A DNA stretch of 64,000 nucleotides. It comes from Neolewinella aquimaris. GTDB taxonomy: Bacteria; Bacteroidota; Bacteroidia; Chitinophagales; Saprospiraceae. Location of the stretch: contig NZ_JACIFF010000001.1 of the NCBI RefSeq assembly GCF_014197245.1, forward strand, positions 558,001-622,000. Direction: 5' to 3'. The notes beneath the pieces were generated by a model. That model was not told where the DNA came from. It ran no database searches and saw nothing but the letters and a program-made list of their open reading frames with translations. A program made the position numbers and the translations under genes. This document shows, piece by piece, positions 1-9,186 of the stretch; the first letter of the stretch is position 1, and every line of letters begins with the position of its first letter.

Positions 1-1141
1 TCACGTCGTTCTCGTCGGCCTGGCGGTAGGTTTCCCGCATTGCGGCCAGGATGTTGTCGTGGGTTGCGTCCTCGTCGATGAGCACCTTTACCTGGTCGTC
101 GCTCAGGGCGCCCCCTTCGATGCTCTTCAGGAACGCGTATACCTGGTAGGCATCATCGTCCGTGTAGCGGAGGGTCTTCATGTGCTGGTAAAAGGCGCAA
201 CCGACGACCACGGCCCAAACCTTGACCTTCGGGTCGAAGGCGGTTGCTACCGTCTCCGCGGGTTGGCCCACTGCGGAGTACAGCCGGCGGAACAGTTGTC
301 CGTCCTCCCATATACCACCCTCGATCTGGCCATCGGCGTAATGCATCACCCCGAGCCCACTGGGACGGTGGTTGCTGAAGTTGCCGAGGTAGATGTTTCC
401 TCCGGGAAAAGTAACCGTACCCCGTCCTTCGGGTATGCCCATGGCGATCTCGCCGTAGAAGACCGTACCGTCGGCGTAGGTGTACCGGCCGGGGCCGTCG
501 GGGCAGCCTTCATCGCAGGATTGCAACTCCGCGGTGTTTCCGATGAACCCGAGTGCGGACCAATTGGATTGTAGTTCGCCCCGGTCCCAGGTACCGGTTA
601 CGGTAGTGCCGTTGGCGAACGACATTACTCCTTCACCGTGGCGTTGGTTTGCGGACCACTGGCCGCGGTAGCTGTCCCCATTGGCGTATTGCATGTGTCC
701 GTAACCACTCATTAGGTTGTCGGACATATTTCCTTCGTAGTAATCACGGTTAGCGAAGGTGAATTGAACCTTTCCTTCAAGCTTGTCCGCCGACCAATTT
801 CCCAGGATCTTACCGCCATCGGTGTAATCAACCCGTCCACGGCCGTCGCGCTTTCCTTCCCGCCAATTTCCGGTATAGGTATTGCCGTTGCCGTCGGTGA
901 GTCGGCCCTCCCCGTTCTGTAATTGCTGCCGGAAGCTGCCCGTGTACACGGATCCGTCGGGGTAAGTAAGGGTGCCGCTGCCGTCGAATTTGCCGGCGCG
1001 GAAACTTCCGGAGTATAGCGCTCCGTCAGCGAATCGGAGAATGCCCTGGCCGTCGTGGCAGTTGCCGCGCTGACAGCGGCCCTGAGCCAGGGTGACCGTC
1101 GCGCTGAGCAGCAGCAACGGAAGGAATGTGTATTTAAACAT
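1..1141 (-). CDS. Exported MORN-repeat/caspase-like protease fusion, 3' end cut by the window
   Basis: Reading leftward from the ATG at 1141-1139 gives an open frame of 380 codons that leaves the window without a stop. It begins with a signal peptide (MFKYTFLPLLLLSATVTLAQ). Residues about 20-290 hold repeated MORN-type units with the recurring pattern Y-x-G-x-W/F ... G-x-G-x-x-x-Y/F-x-D/N-G, for example YSGSFRAGKFDGSGTLTYPDG. From about residue 304 the sequence switches to KVWAVVVGCAFYQHMKTLRY and TDDDAYQVYAFLKS, which matches the opening strand and helix of the caspase/metacaspase p20 fold (peptidase C14). The catalytic His and Cys would lie beyond the window edge and cannot be checked. The signal peptide implies action outside the cytoplasm. 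The MORN part probably mediates binding to membrane or protein; substrate unknown. Confidence 0.85.
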   Translation of the reverse strand, partial: MFKYTFLPLLLLSATVTLAQGRCQRGNCHDGQGILRFADGALYSGSFRAGKFDGSGTLTYPDGSVYTGSFRQQLQNGEGRLTDGNGNTYTGNWREGKRDGRGRVDYTDGGKILGNWSADKLEGKVQFTFANRDYYEGNMSDNLMSGYGHMQYANGDSYRGQWSANQRHGEGVMSFANGTTVTGTWDRGELQSNWSALGFIGNTAELQSCDEGCPDGPGRYTYADGTVFYGEIAMGIPEGRGTVTFPGGNIYLGNFSNHRPSGLGVMHYADGQIEGGIWEDGQLFRRLYSAVGQPAETVATAFDPKVKVWAVVVGCAFYQHMKTLRYTDDDAYQVYAFLKSIEGGALSDDQVKVLIDEDATHDNILAAMRETYRQADENDV

Positions 1142-1521
1142 GCTTGACGTGTAAAAGAGTGTTGGTATCAGTGCAAACTCGAATCGCTCTGGCAACGCCC
1201 CGCGGGGCCGAAGTCCGTATTTCTAGCCTGGTCGGACAAAACCAAAAACCAAAGTAAAATTGCAAGAGAATTCTTAGAAAGAAGTTCGTTTGGAGAGAGA
1301 CGCTGAGTACCTAATATAAGTGAGAGACGCCTCTAAAGCAGTCGGAACCCTTCTAAAATTGTACTTAGGATTCGATATAACAAGCGCCTTCTACGGAACG
1401 GTACCTTATGCCTGCTTACCGGTAGCACCCTAGTGTTTTAGGGTTCATTCCCGAGTCACCAACGAAGTACCCCTCCATTCCATTTCTCTGAAACCATTAC
1501 TTTGCACGAAATTTTCACCGA
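1142..1521. other. 380-bp divergent intergenic region, AT-richer, with short repeats
   Basis: No convincing gene is visible here. The stretch is AT-richer than its surroundings and lies between the divergent MORN-caspase and M14 peptidase genes. It holds a direct repeat GAGAGACGC at 1295-1303 and 1322-1330 (27 bp apart), a 6-bp inverted repeat ACCCTA/TAGGGT (1427-1432 and 1439-1444, loop 6) and a weak -7 box before the M14 gene. It probably carries promoters and operators for both genes. Confidence 0.5.
1497..1504 (+). promoter_or_regulatory. Candidate -7 box (TTACTTTG) for the M14 peptidase gene
   Basis: Seven of eight positions match the Bacteroidota -7 consensus TAnnTTTG. It lies 17 nt before the ATG at 1522. 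No clear -33 element is seen. Confidence 0.4.
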
Positions 1522-4152
1522 ATGCCCTTACGCCTTTTCTCTACACTATTTATTCTCCTGGTTTTCAGTCAGGTCCGGGGGCAGACCGACGTTTACGAAC
1601 GCTTAGATTTTCCCGATAACTTAAGTTCGAATATACTCAGCCCCCGGCAATTTCTGGGCTATCGCCTGGGCGAGCGCTTTACGGAATACGCCCGCTCGGT
1701 AAACTACTTTGATTACCTGGCCGAGCAGAGCCCCCGCATAAAAGCGGAGCGCTACGGCACCACCTACGAAGGACGGCCGCTGCTGCTACTGACCATCACT
1801 TCGGAAGATAACATGCGCAACTTGGAGGCCATCCGCCAGACGCAGCTTCGCCTCGTCAACGGATACCGGGAGGCGGGGGCGCAGGTGCAAGGTCTACTGG
1901 CAACGCAACCCGTGATCAACAGTTACAGCTACAACATCCACGGAAACGAAGCCAGCAGCACCGAGGCGGCCATGCAGGTAGCCTACGAACTCGCTACGAG
2001 CGAGGATGCCCAAACGGTTGAATCCCTTGACCTTAGCGTAGTGTTGATGTTCGTCTGCATTAACCCGGACGGCCGCGACCGCTACGTGTACTGGTACAAC
2101 GGCATGGCCCGCGCCACGGGGGGCGAAGAGCCCGACGATCTGGAACACCACGCACCCTGGCCAAACGGCCGCACCAACCACTACTGGTTCGACCTGAACC
2201 GCGACTGGATCTGGGGAGTACATCCCGAGAGCCGGGGCCATACCCGCGCCTACCAGCGCTGGATGCCCAACGTGCACACCGACTACCACGAACAGGGCTA
2301 TGATGCGAACTACTTCGCGGTGCCGGGTACCACCCCGCGAAACCTCCTGCTGCCCGACGCCTACGAAACGTGGGCCGATACCTTCGGCCGGGCCAACATT
2401 CGCCAGTTCGACCGCATGGGCATCAGCTACTTCACCCGCGACCGCTTCGATTTCTACTACCCGAGCTACGGCAGCAGCTATCCTTCCGTAATGGGGGCGA
2501 TCGGTATGCTGACCGAACAGGGTGGCATCGCTGCCGGCCGGGCCGTGGAAACCGAGGACGGATACGTGCTTACCCTGCGCCAGCGCGTGTGGGATCACTA
2601 CACCACCAGCATCGCCCAGATCAAAACCGCGGCGGCCAACCGGGAAGCGCTGCTGCAATACAGCCTCGACGCCTGGAACCCCATCAACAGCAAACAGGGC
2701 ACCACTGCCTACCTCATCGAGGACGACGGCAGCGACTACCTCGACGATTTCCTGCAAGTAATGCTCATGAACGGGGTGGAAGTGGAACGCACCACCGAGG
2801 AACTCGATGCGCAAGGAAGCAGCTTCCGCGACGGGACCCTATCCGAGCGCACGCATCCTGCCGGTAGCCTCATCATCGCTACCGAACAGCCACGCCACCT
2901 GTTTCTCAACAGCATCATGACCAATGACCTGCAAATTGAAGACAGCGTGATGTACGATATGTCGACCTGGTCGGCCGTACTTGCCTACAACCTCGAAGCC
3001 TACGCCTTCGCAGCTCCCGTACAGGTGGACACCGAACCGGTGACCGTGATCGAACGATCCGGCGCGGTAGTCGGACCCGCAGCGGGCGAAACCTACGCCT
3101 ACGTGATCGACTGGGGACAGCGACAGGCACCGCGGGCCCTGGCCCAGCTCTGGGAAGCGGGCCTGCGGGTGCGGTCGTCGCTGGAACCCTTCACCACCGA
3201 CGCGGGGGAGGAATTTTCGGCCGGTAGCCTCATCGTGCTCCGTGGCCGCAATCTCGAACACGAGGATGCACTACCCGAGCTAATGTCCTCCCTCGCCGAC
3301 GATCTGGGGTTACGCATTAACCGGTTCACTACCGGCCGAATGCAGCAGGGCAACGACCTGGCGAGCACACGCAACTTCCCCGTCCGCCAACCAAAGGTTG
3401 CTCTCCTCGTCGATCAGCCCTTTGATACCTACACCAGCGGCCAGATCTACTTCCTGTTCGATTGGGAAACCCGACTTGCCGTCACCCGCATCCGCACGTC
3501 CCAGCTGAGACAGACGGCCGTACCCAAGTTCGGTAGCCGCTACGGGTACGCTGACCTGGACGATTACGACGTGCTCATTCTGCCCGATGCCAATCAACTC
3601 GGCGCGGTCTTTGGCAAAGAGGAGCTGGAAGTCCTGGAAAACTGGATCTCCGGCGGAGGCACCCTGGTTACAGTGGGCTCTTCGGCGGAATTTTTCACCG
3701 CGGAATCGAAATTTACCGATCAGCAAGTCAACACTTCCGATCGCGATACCTCGGCGGCCGCCGCCGCACTCTCCTTCGCCGAACGAACCGCGTACTACGG
3801 CAAGCAACATATCCCCGGAAGCGCCCTGAATGCTACCCTCGATACGACGCACCCCCTGGCATTCGGCATAAAGCCAGATGTGTACACCCTCAAATTCGGA
3901 GCGAACTCCCTGGTCCCCAGCGCTGATTTACAGAGTGTAGGACGGTACGCCAGCGACTCCACGGCACTGCTAGCTTCCGGCTACGCAAGCCAGGAAAACC
4001 TGGACCGCCTTGCCGGAAATACCTGGGCCGGCGTTCGGACGATCGGACGGGGGAAGGTGGTCTACTTGCTCGACAACCCCCACTACCGCATGTTCTGGCG
4101 GGGGCCAAGTCGACTGATGCAGAATGCCGTGATGATCGTGCCGGGGATGTAG
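1522..4152 (+). CDS. Secreted M14-family zinc carboxypeptidase
   Basis: This 876-aa protein has a signal peptide (cleavage near VRGQ, residues 17-21). A zinc carboxypeptidase domain covers about residues 40-380. The zinc motif HxxE is H140-G-N-E143, followed by a conserved NPDGRDR stretch (about 181-187), DLNRDW (about 224-229) and VHTDYHEQ (about 251-258), which supplies the third His ligand. The catalytic Glu is probably in GMLTEQGG. The long C-terminal half is typical of the large Bacteroidota M14 proteins: around residue 680 it has YDVLILPD and later WISGGGTLV, a class I glutamine-amidotransferase-like fold that probably has no enzymatic role. It should trim peptides in the periplasm or outside the cell. 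The gene stands alone on its strand; the next gene converges on it. Confidence 0.88.
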   Translation: MPLRLFSTLFILLVFSQVRGQTDVYERLDFPDNLSSNILSPRQFLGYRLGERFTEYARSVNYFDYLAEQSPRIKAERYGTTYEGRPLLLLTITSEDNMRNLEAIRQTQLRLVNGYREAGAQVQGLLATQPVINSYSYNIHGNEASSTEAAMQVAYELATSEDAQTVESLDLSVVLMFVCINPDGRDRYVYWYNGMARATGGEEPDDLEHHAPWPNGRTNHYWFDLNRDWIWGVHPESRGHTRAYQRWMPNVHTDYHEQGYDANYFAVPGTTPRNLLLPDAYETWADTFGRANIRQFDRMGISYFTRDRFDFYYPSYGSSYPSVMGAIGMLTEQGGIAAGRAVETEDGYVLTLRQRVWDHYTTSIAQIKTAAANREALLQYSLDAWNPINSKQGTTAYLIEDDGSDYLDDFLQVMLMNGVEVERTTEELDAQGSSFRDGTLSERTHPAGSLIIATEQPRHLFLNSIMTNDLQIEDSVMYDMSTWSAVLAYNLEAYAFAAPVQVDTEPVTVIERSGAVVGPAAGETYAYVIDWGQRQAPRALAQLWEAGLRVRSSLEPFTTDAGEEFSAGSLIVLRGRNLEHEDALPELMSSLADDLGLRINRFTTGRMQQGNDLASTRNFPVRQPKVALLVDQPFDTYTSGQIYFLFDWETRLAVTRIRTSQLRQTAVPKFGSRYGYADLDDYDVLILPDANQLGAVFGKEELEVLENWISGGGTLVTVGSSAEFFTAESKFTDQQVNTSDRDTSAAAAALSFAERTAYYGKQHIPGSALNATLDTTHPLAFGIKPDVYTLKFGANSLVPSADLQSVGRYASDSTALLASGYASQENLDRLAGNTWAGVRTIGRGKVVYLLDNPHYRMFWRGPSRLMQNAVMIVPGM

Positions 4153-4157
4153 CCCGG

Positions 4158-4862
4158 TTACCACAACAAGCTGCGACCGAAGGGGCGGCGGTACTCCCTT
4201 TCCCGGTCGCGGGCGTTGGGCAACAAGTAGTTGAGGTAAATCGCCATGGTCGGTTGCGAACTGGGGTCGGTCACGTTCACTTTTCGTTCGAGACGGATGA
4301 AGGAAACGATGCTGATGCGGGTGGAAACTTTCTGCGATACGCCCAGGGTATAGCGGTGGCGGCTAAATTGGCCATTCCGGTCCAGACGAAAACGGGCTTC
4401 GTACTCCGCAACTAACTCCGTGAACGGAAGTACCTCGTACGCCAATCCGGCCCTCGGTCGAATGGCCGCCCGGTGACGGGTTGCGTTCTCGTGGATGTCG
4501 CGCTCGTGCTGTAGCCTTAGCCGGCCTTCGAGGGTGAAAGGACCTTTGCCCAGGGGCAGAGCATAGTTCAGGTCGGCGAACGTACGCAGTTCGGTCTTGA
4601 CGTCGGGATCGTAGCGCGGAGTCAGCCGTAAGCCCGGCGTAATGCTAAGCACATCACTGATCTTTCGGTTGACGGCCAGCAGCAACAGCACCCGGTTGTC
4701 GCGACCGGTGTTTATCGTTTGTCGGTGCTCGACCTCCAATTCGTACGCCCACTTCGTGTCTAGCTCGCGTTCGAAGGAGAATCCGGAAAAAAGCTGCAGC
4801 TGGGCGGTGAGGTTGGTTGCCCCCAGCAGGGTTAGGAGAGATAAAATAAGTCGCATAATCAC
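4158..4862 (-). CDS. DUF2490 family outer-membrane beta-barrel protein
   Basis: The 234-aa product has a signal peptide (MIMRLILSLLTLLGATNLTA, then QLQ). The rest is alternating amphipathic strands: WAYELEVEHRQT, VLLLLAVNRKISD, TLEGRLRLQHERD, ELVAEYEARFRL, RYTLGVSQKVS and MAIYLNYLLPN. The pattern of strands with R/E-rich turns fits the DUF2490 family, predicted small outer-membrane barrels of unknown function. The second ATG, two codons in, is an equally possible start. The gene converges on the M14 gene with 5 bp between stops and is divergent from the MBL-fold lipoprotein. Confidence 0.7.
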   Translation of the reverse strand: MIMRLILSLLTLLGATNLTAQLQLFSGFSFERELDTKWAYELEVEHRQTINTGRDNRVLLLLAVNRKISDVLSITPGLRLTPRYDPDVKTELRTFADLNYALPLGKGPFTLEGRLRLQHERDIHENATRHRAAIRPRAGLAYEVLPFTELVAEYEARFRLDRNGQFSRHRYTLGVSQKVSTRISIVSFIRLERKVNVTDPSSQPTMAIYLNYLLPNARDREREYRRPFGRSLLW

Positions 4863-4953
4863 TCATGAAGTCCCCGGGCGTCGCTTTTGTTTCCTGCCGC
4901 ATCAACACCCCGCCGTTCCCCGGGTTTCAGGAGTAGCCAACACCTACACTACC

Positions 4954-5742
4954 ATGAGACTCAGCTTTTACCTTTTACTCTGCTCCTGCGTCCTCGCCAC
5001 CTCCTGCAACTCCGGCGATGGTGACGCCAACTACCGCGCATCGGAGGAAGTACCCGTCGTCGAGGCCGATTCTGCCCCCGCGGAGGTTGAGGTGCATCCC
5101 ATCTTTCACGGATCAGTGGTCCTCACCCAGGGAGAGCGTACCATCTTCGTCGACCCATACAACGGGGCGGAACGCTATACGGAATTCGGTGCCCCCGATC
5201 TGGTACTGATCACCCACACCCACCCGGATCACCTCGACACGGCAACCCTCAGCGGACTCGATCTCAGCGAAGCGACGCTGGTAGCGCCCCAGGCCGTTAT
5301 GGACGCCATGAGGATGAACCCATTCGCCGCTAGCCACGTCCTGGCCAACGGAGAAAACTGGACTTGGGAAGACGTAATCGTCACTGCCGTACCGGCTTAC
5401 AACGATCCACCGAAGGACAACTTTCACCCGAAGGGTAAATTCAACGGCTACGTCGTGGACCTGAACGGCGAACGCTACTACTTCAGCGGCGACACGGAGG
5501 GCGTAACGGAAATGCGCGCCCTGGAGGACATCGATGTTGCCTTCGTGTGCATGAACCTGCCCTACACCATGGACATCGACCAGGCCGCAAGTGCCGTTCT
5601 GGATTTCGCGCCCGCGGTCGTATATCCCTACCACTACCGCAACCAGGACGAGACAAAAAGCGACGTGGAGGCCTTCAAGCAGATGGTGAACGAGCAGAAC
5701 TCGGACATCGAAGTACGCCTGGAGAACTGGTACCCCGGATAA
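4954..5742 (+). CDS. MBL-fold metal-dependent hydrolase lipoprotein (UlaG/UPF0173-like)
   Basis: I chose the ATG at 4954 because it opens a lipoprotein signal peptide (MRLSFYLLLCSCVLATSC, lipid-modified Cys18); a longer in-frame extension runs through the divergent neighbour and is unlikely. The 262-aa product has the metallo-beta-lactamase motif H88-T-H90-P-D92-H93, a GDT motif in YYFSGDTEG and a C-terminal YPYHYR His, so the metal site looks complete. It resembles the small UlaG-like branch (HPIFHGSVVL, IFVDPYNG). It is predicted to be a membrane-anchored hydrolase; the substrate cannot be read from the sequence. Confidence 0.85.
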   Translation: MRLSFYLLLCSCVLATSCNSGDGDANYRASEEVPVVEADSAPAEVEVHPIFHGSVVLTQGERTIFVDPYNGAERYTEFGAPDLVLITHTHPDHLDTATLSGLDLSEATLVAPQAVMDAMRMNPFAASHVLANGENWTWEDVIVTAVPAYNDPPKDNFHPKGKFNGYVVDLNGERYYFSGDTEGVTEMRALEDIDVAFVCMNLPYTMDIDQAASAVLDFAPAVVYPYHYRNQDETKSDVEAFKQMVNEQNSDIEVRLENWYPG

Positions 5743-5743
5743 A

Positions 5744-6403
5744 TTAGTCGCAGTCGAACTCCCGGCTGCGCGCTATTTCCAGCATCTGATCCCCCGATAC
5801 CTGAGCGGAAACCCCCGTGCCCGTCTGCGTATTGGGAAGGGTGCTGGGGTCGGGTGACTCCTTCCACGATTCGACCTGATAATCTTTGTAGAGGCGGTCG
5901 ATCATGTTGCCGTTGTAGAAATAGCGGCGTTCCTCGTTCACTTCGTCCACGGTGTAAGTACCGTCGTCCTGATCCGGCGGGGAGGCGAAGCGCCAGGACG
6001 ACTGGGTAAGGTGAGCAAAATATAGGTCCTCCTCGTCGAAGTAGTACGTCTCACTGCCGCCGCCGTGGTCGCCCAGATAGAATTCGTGGCTGGCCCGCAC
6101 CAGATCATCCGCGACGTAACAGAATGTGAAGGAGCCTCCGCCGGACTCTTCGTCGCAGTTGTACGACAGCGTGTCACAGCGCAGGGTGCCGGCTGCTTCC
6201 ATTTCCTGTACGCGATCAAAGCGTTTGCGGACGAAGGCAATTTCAGATTCGGTGTTGGTGGTTACGTCCGGATCGGGGACGTTTGCGTCTTCCGTGACCG
6301 GTGAGGCATCCACCATTTCGCCGGAGTCTTCGGAGCCGGGGGTGTTATCGCAGGCGACAAGAAAAATCGTGAGCGCAGCTGCAGATAAAAGTTGCTTGAT
6401 CAT
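5744..6403 (-). CDS. Hypothetical lipoprotein
   Basis: This 219-aa protein has a lipobox (LVAC, Cys18) followed by an acidic, low-complexity linker (PGSEDSGEMVDAS). The body (residues about 50-200) has two Cys in LRCDTLSYNCDE and aromatic strands such as GSFTFCYVADDLVRASHEFY and SETYYFDEEDLYFAHL. I do not recognise the family. The start overlaps the stop of the upstream isomerase-like gene by 4 bp (ATGA), so the two are translationally coupled. Confidence 0.7.
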   Translation of the reverse strand: MIKQLLSAAALTIFLVACDNTPGSEDSGEMVDASPVTEDANVPDPDVTTNTESEIAFVRKRFDRVQEMEAAGTLRCDTLSYNCDEESGGGSFTFCYVADDLVRASHEFYLGDHGGGSETYYFDEEDLYFAHLTQSSWRFASPPDQDDGTYTVDEVNEERRYFYNGNMIDRLYKDYQVESWKESPDPSTLPNTQTGTGVSAQVSGDQMLEIARSREFDCD

Positions 6404-7317
6404 GCCTTGACGTCCACTTTGCGGTACGCTTCCACGACGGCCATTTCGCCCGCTTCTCCGTCCTGGCTGTTGCCGTGTTCCATGCCGTAGACGCCTTCGA
6501 AGCCCTTACCGTGGATGTGGCTCAGGACTTTCTCGTAGTTGATTTCCCCGGTGGTGGGCTCCTTGCGGCCCGGATTGTCGCCGATCTGGAAGTAGGCGAT
6601 TTCCTCCCAGGCGGCATCGATGTTCGGGATGAGGTTGCCCTCCTGAATTTGTTGGTGGTAGATGTCGAAAAGGATCTTGCAGGACGGGCTGCCTACGGCC
6701 TGGCAGATGGCGTATCCCTGGGCGGCTTTGGTGAGGAAGAGTCCGGGGTGGTCGCGGTAGTTGAGCGGTTCGAGCACCATCGTGATGTCGTGGGGTTCCA
6801 GGATGGCCGCCCCCTGCTTCAGGGTTTCCACCACGTTGGCCATCTGGTAGAAAGGCTCGAGGCGCATCTGCACGAAGCCCGGAACAACCGTGACCCACTT
6901 GGCATTACACCGTTTAGCGATCTCAACGGAGTCTTTGATGTCCTGCAGAAAGGCATCGCGGTGCTCCCCGGCACCATTCGTCAGGGTGGGTTCCTTCCAG
7001 TTGATCTTGTTGGCAACGAAGACGCCCATCGTCATCCCTTTTTCGGCCAGTAGGGCACCGATCTTTTCCTGCTGACTCACCTCGCGCCGGGGCATCTGAT
7101 TGTCTTCCCAGGCAGTAAACCCCATGTCGGCCGCCCAGCGGATCTGGTCGAGTACGTCCTCACCCGCTACGGCCTTGAACATTCCGTCGTGCGGCGCGAA
7201 TTTAAGGGTGAACTTTTGGGCGGGGAACGCAGGAGCGGAGGAATTGGCGGAAGCGGTGGCCAGGGAAGACAGGCCAATGGCTGCGGAGGCGAGCTTAAGG
7301 GCTTTACGACGGTGCAT
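6400..7317 (-). CDS. Exported hydroxypyruvate isomerase-like TIM-barrel protein
   Basis: The start at 7317 gives 305 aa with a twin-arginine-like signal (MHRRKALKLASAAIGLSS); an upstream in-frame ATG would bury that signal. The body is an AP-endonuclease-2/xylose-isomerase-like TIM barrel. Metal and substrate residues expected for hydroxypyruvate isomerase relatives are visible: Glu in MVLEPLNYRDHPG, Asp/His in ILFDIYHQQIQEG, the run FQIGDNPGRKEPTTGEINY and a final Glu in YGMEHG. It probably isomerises a sugar or keto acid; Tat export is common in Bacteroidota homologues of this type. It is coupled to the downstream lipoprotein gene by a 4-bp overlap. Confidence 0.8.
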   Translation of the reverse strand: MHRRKALKLASAAIGLSSLATASANSSAPAFPAQKFTLKFAPHDGMFKAVAGEDVLDQIRWAADMGFTAWEDNQMPRREVSQQEKIGALLAEKGMTMGVFVANKINWKEPTLTNGAGEHRDAFLQDIKDSVEIAKRCNAKWVTVVPGFVQMRLEPFYQMANVVETLKQGAAILEPHDITMVLEPLNYRDHPGLFLTKAAQGYAICQAVGSPSCKILFDIYHQQIQEGNLIPNIDAAWEEIAYFQIGDNPGRKEPTTGEINYEKVLSHIHGKGFEGVYGMEHGNSQDGEAGEMAVVEAYRKVDVKA

Positions 7318-7405
7318 GGGGTGAATTTGTGGCCTGAATATACATACCGCTTCCAATTATAACCGATACAGGTAGGTACGGGACGCCAGAATCAGAAAGG
7401 GTGAT

Positions 7406-7413
7406 TACTTTTA
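7406..7413 (+). promoter_or_regulatory. Weak -7 box (TACTTTTA) three nt before a start codon
   Basis: Seven of eight positions match TAnnTTTG. Only 3 nt separate it from the ATG at 7417, so the transcript would have almost no leader. Confidence 0.35.
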
Positions 7414-7416
7414 ACC

Positions 7417-9129
7417 ATGGCGAAGTACGTTCTTTTTCTGGCGGCCATTTGGGTCACCGCTTGCACCACGGACCCCCTCGAAGTAAGGGAAATTGAAACC
7501 CGGGAAACTGCTCCGACGGATGATCTCGAAGCGGTAGAGGTTAACCCATCCACGGAGGGGTGGACCACTGCGGAAGACGGTCTTACGGCCAGCGCGCCCG
7601 CGACGCTGGAACTGCTGCCGGCTCAGGAAGCGCTGACGGTGTCCTTTTCCTACCGCGCCGGTGCGGATACCCGAGCGACGCTGCTACTCGGTAACCGGTT
7701 TCCACTGGAACTCACGACCATGGACCTCCCTGGCGCGGAAGAAAAGCGCAGCACGGTCACGAGTGCTCCCGGCGTATGGCGGGACGTGGAAATCGCTTAC
7801 TTGCCCGCAAGGGGAGAGGAACCACCGCTGCTGGTTTCGGCCTACCTCAACAACAACCTCGTGTATTACCAACAACCCCTTGCCGGCGAAACAGGAGGAA
7901 CGGAAGGGCCGCTCACCCTCGAAGTCACGGAGGGGACCATTTCGATCGCTAACCTGCGGTCTTCGGAGAGGGCCGGCCGTGGATCGTCCATCACCAGCAC
8001 CGGCGAAGTTGCGCTTAACCTGCCCCTGATTCGGTACGCGTATTACCACATCAACGGCAACCCGGACCGGATCGACAACTGGGCCACCCTCACCCCGGAG
8101 AAAGAAGGCTACATCTCCCGCTTCGACTTAGACGGAATCCGGGAAAAAGGAAACGCATACGCAATACGCTTTGCGGCCGAGGTGGATATTCCGAAGGCTG
8201 GCGAATATCGTTTTCGGATTGCAAGTCCCAGCAGCACCCGGCTGTACATTGACGATCAGGTAGTGGTCGATATGGAAAGCCGCGATTCGGGCAACAACGG
8301 AGAAGGTAAGATTCAACTCTCCGAAGGGCCCCACCGGGTCCGCCTCGATCACTACCAGTTCAGTAACTGGAATCACCTTAAGGTGAGATATGCCTTCGAA
8401 GACGGAGCGTTCAACAGTTTTAGCGACATCCCCGAAGACCGGGCGGTGGCCACGCCAATGTCCGGCACGGTGCGGGAGATCGCTACGGACGACCGTCCCT
8501 ACTTACTGCGCAGTTTTATGAACTTTCCTCCGGTGCGCGTATACGACTTCACCGAAAAGCGGACCCACGTCATCAGCGTAGGGGAGGCCGACGGTCCGCA
8601 CTATTCCTACGACCTGCACAACGGCAGCCTGCTGCAGATGTGGCGCGGAAAGTTTGTGGACGTCAGCGACATGTGGAACGGGCGGGGTGAACCGCAGGTC
8701 GCACGCGCGCTGGGGGCGGTAGTAGCCTTCGACGGACATCCCCAGTGGAGTACGGATACGGACGAGTGGCCCGATAGCATTGCCGAATTGCGGCACTTGC
8801 GCTACGATCTCGATGAAAGCGGCCGTCCTACCTTCCACTACGACTTGGAAGGAAGCGCGGTGAGCGATCGGATCGTACCGGATGCGACGGGACTCACGCG
8901 TACCCTGACAAATACCGGCGAGGGCACCAGTCTGCTGACCCAACTGGCTTCGGGCAGGGACATCCGTGAAACCGGACCCGGCACCTTCGAGGTACAGGGA
9001 CCTGGGGTAAGCCTGGAGGTGACCGAACTGGCCGCCGGTGGGCTGAGAATTTATCGCGGGGAGGGCGTTTCCCGGCTCGTCGCGGAACTGCCCGCCGGAG
9101 AGCAACTGACCTACCACATCAACTTCTAG
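7417..9129 (+). CDS. PA14-domain lipoprotein, partner of the downstream propeller-azurin protein
   Basis: The 570-aa product has a lipobox (WVTAC, Cys16). Residues about 60-180 form a beta-rich, possibly lectin-like region. A PA14 domain spans about 205-335, with YYHINGNPDRIDNW, the strand AGEYRFRIASPSSTRLYIDD and the closing GPHRVRLDHYQ. The C-terminal 230 residues (FPPVRVYDFTEKRTHVISVG, DGPHYSYDLHNGSLLQMWRG) resemble regions found next to membrane-bound dehydrogenase-like propellers in Bacteroidota and Planctomycetota. PA14 domains often bind carbohydrate. The next gene starts 57 bp downstream on the same strand, suggesting they act together in surface or periplasmic sugar oxidation. That function is inferred. 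Confidence 0.75.
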   Translation: MAKYVLFLAAIWVTACTTDPLEVREIETRETAPTDDLEAVEVNPSTEGWTTAEDGLTASAPATLELLPAQEALTVSFSYRAGADTRATLLLGNRFPLELTTMDLPGAEEKRSTVTSAPGVWRDVEIAYLPARGEEPPLLVSAYLNNNLVYYQQPLAGETGGTEGPLTLEVTEGTISIANLRSSERAGRGSSITSTGEVALNLPLIRYAYYHINGNPDRIDNWATLTPEKEGYISRFDLDGIREKGNAYAIRFAAEVDIPKAGEYRFRIASPSSTRLYIDDQVVVDMESRDSGNNGEGKIQLSEGPHRVRLDHYQFSNWNHLKVRYAFEDGAFNSFSDIPEDRAVATPMSGTVREIATDDRPYLLRSFMNFPPVRVYDFTEKRTHVISVGEADGPHYSYDLHNGSLLQMWRGKFVDVSDMWNGRGEPQVARALGAVVAFDGHPQWSTDTDEWPDSIAELRHLRYDLDESGRPTFHYDLEGSAVSDRIVPDATGLTRTLTNTGEGTSLLTQLASGRDIRETGPGTFEVQGPGVSLEVTELAAGGLRIYRGEGVSRLVAELPAGEQLTYHINF

Positions 9130-9186
9130 AGCCAGCGTACCCAAATTTATCCATCCGTACCCCAGGGTATTGACAATCAATCGATC

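Noticed and set aside
4642-4953. N-terminal extension of the MBL-fold lipoprotein frame
   Set aside because: It runs antisense through the DUF2490 gene and would hide the clear lipoprotein signal peptide beginning at 4954.
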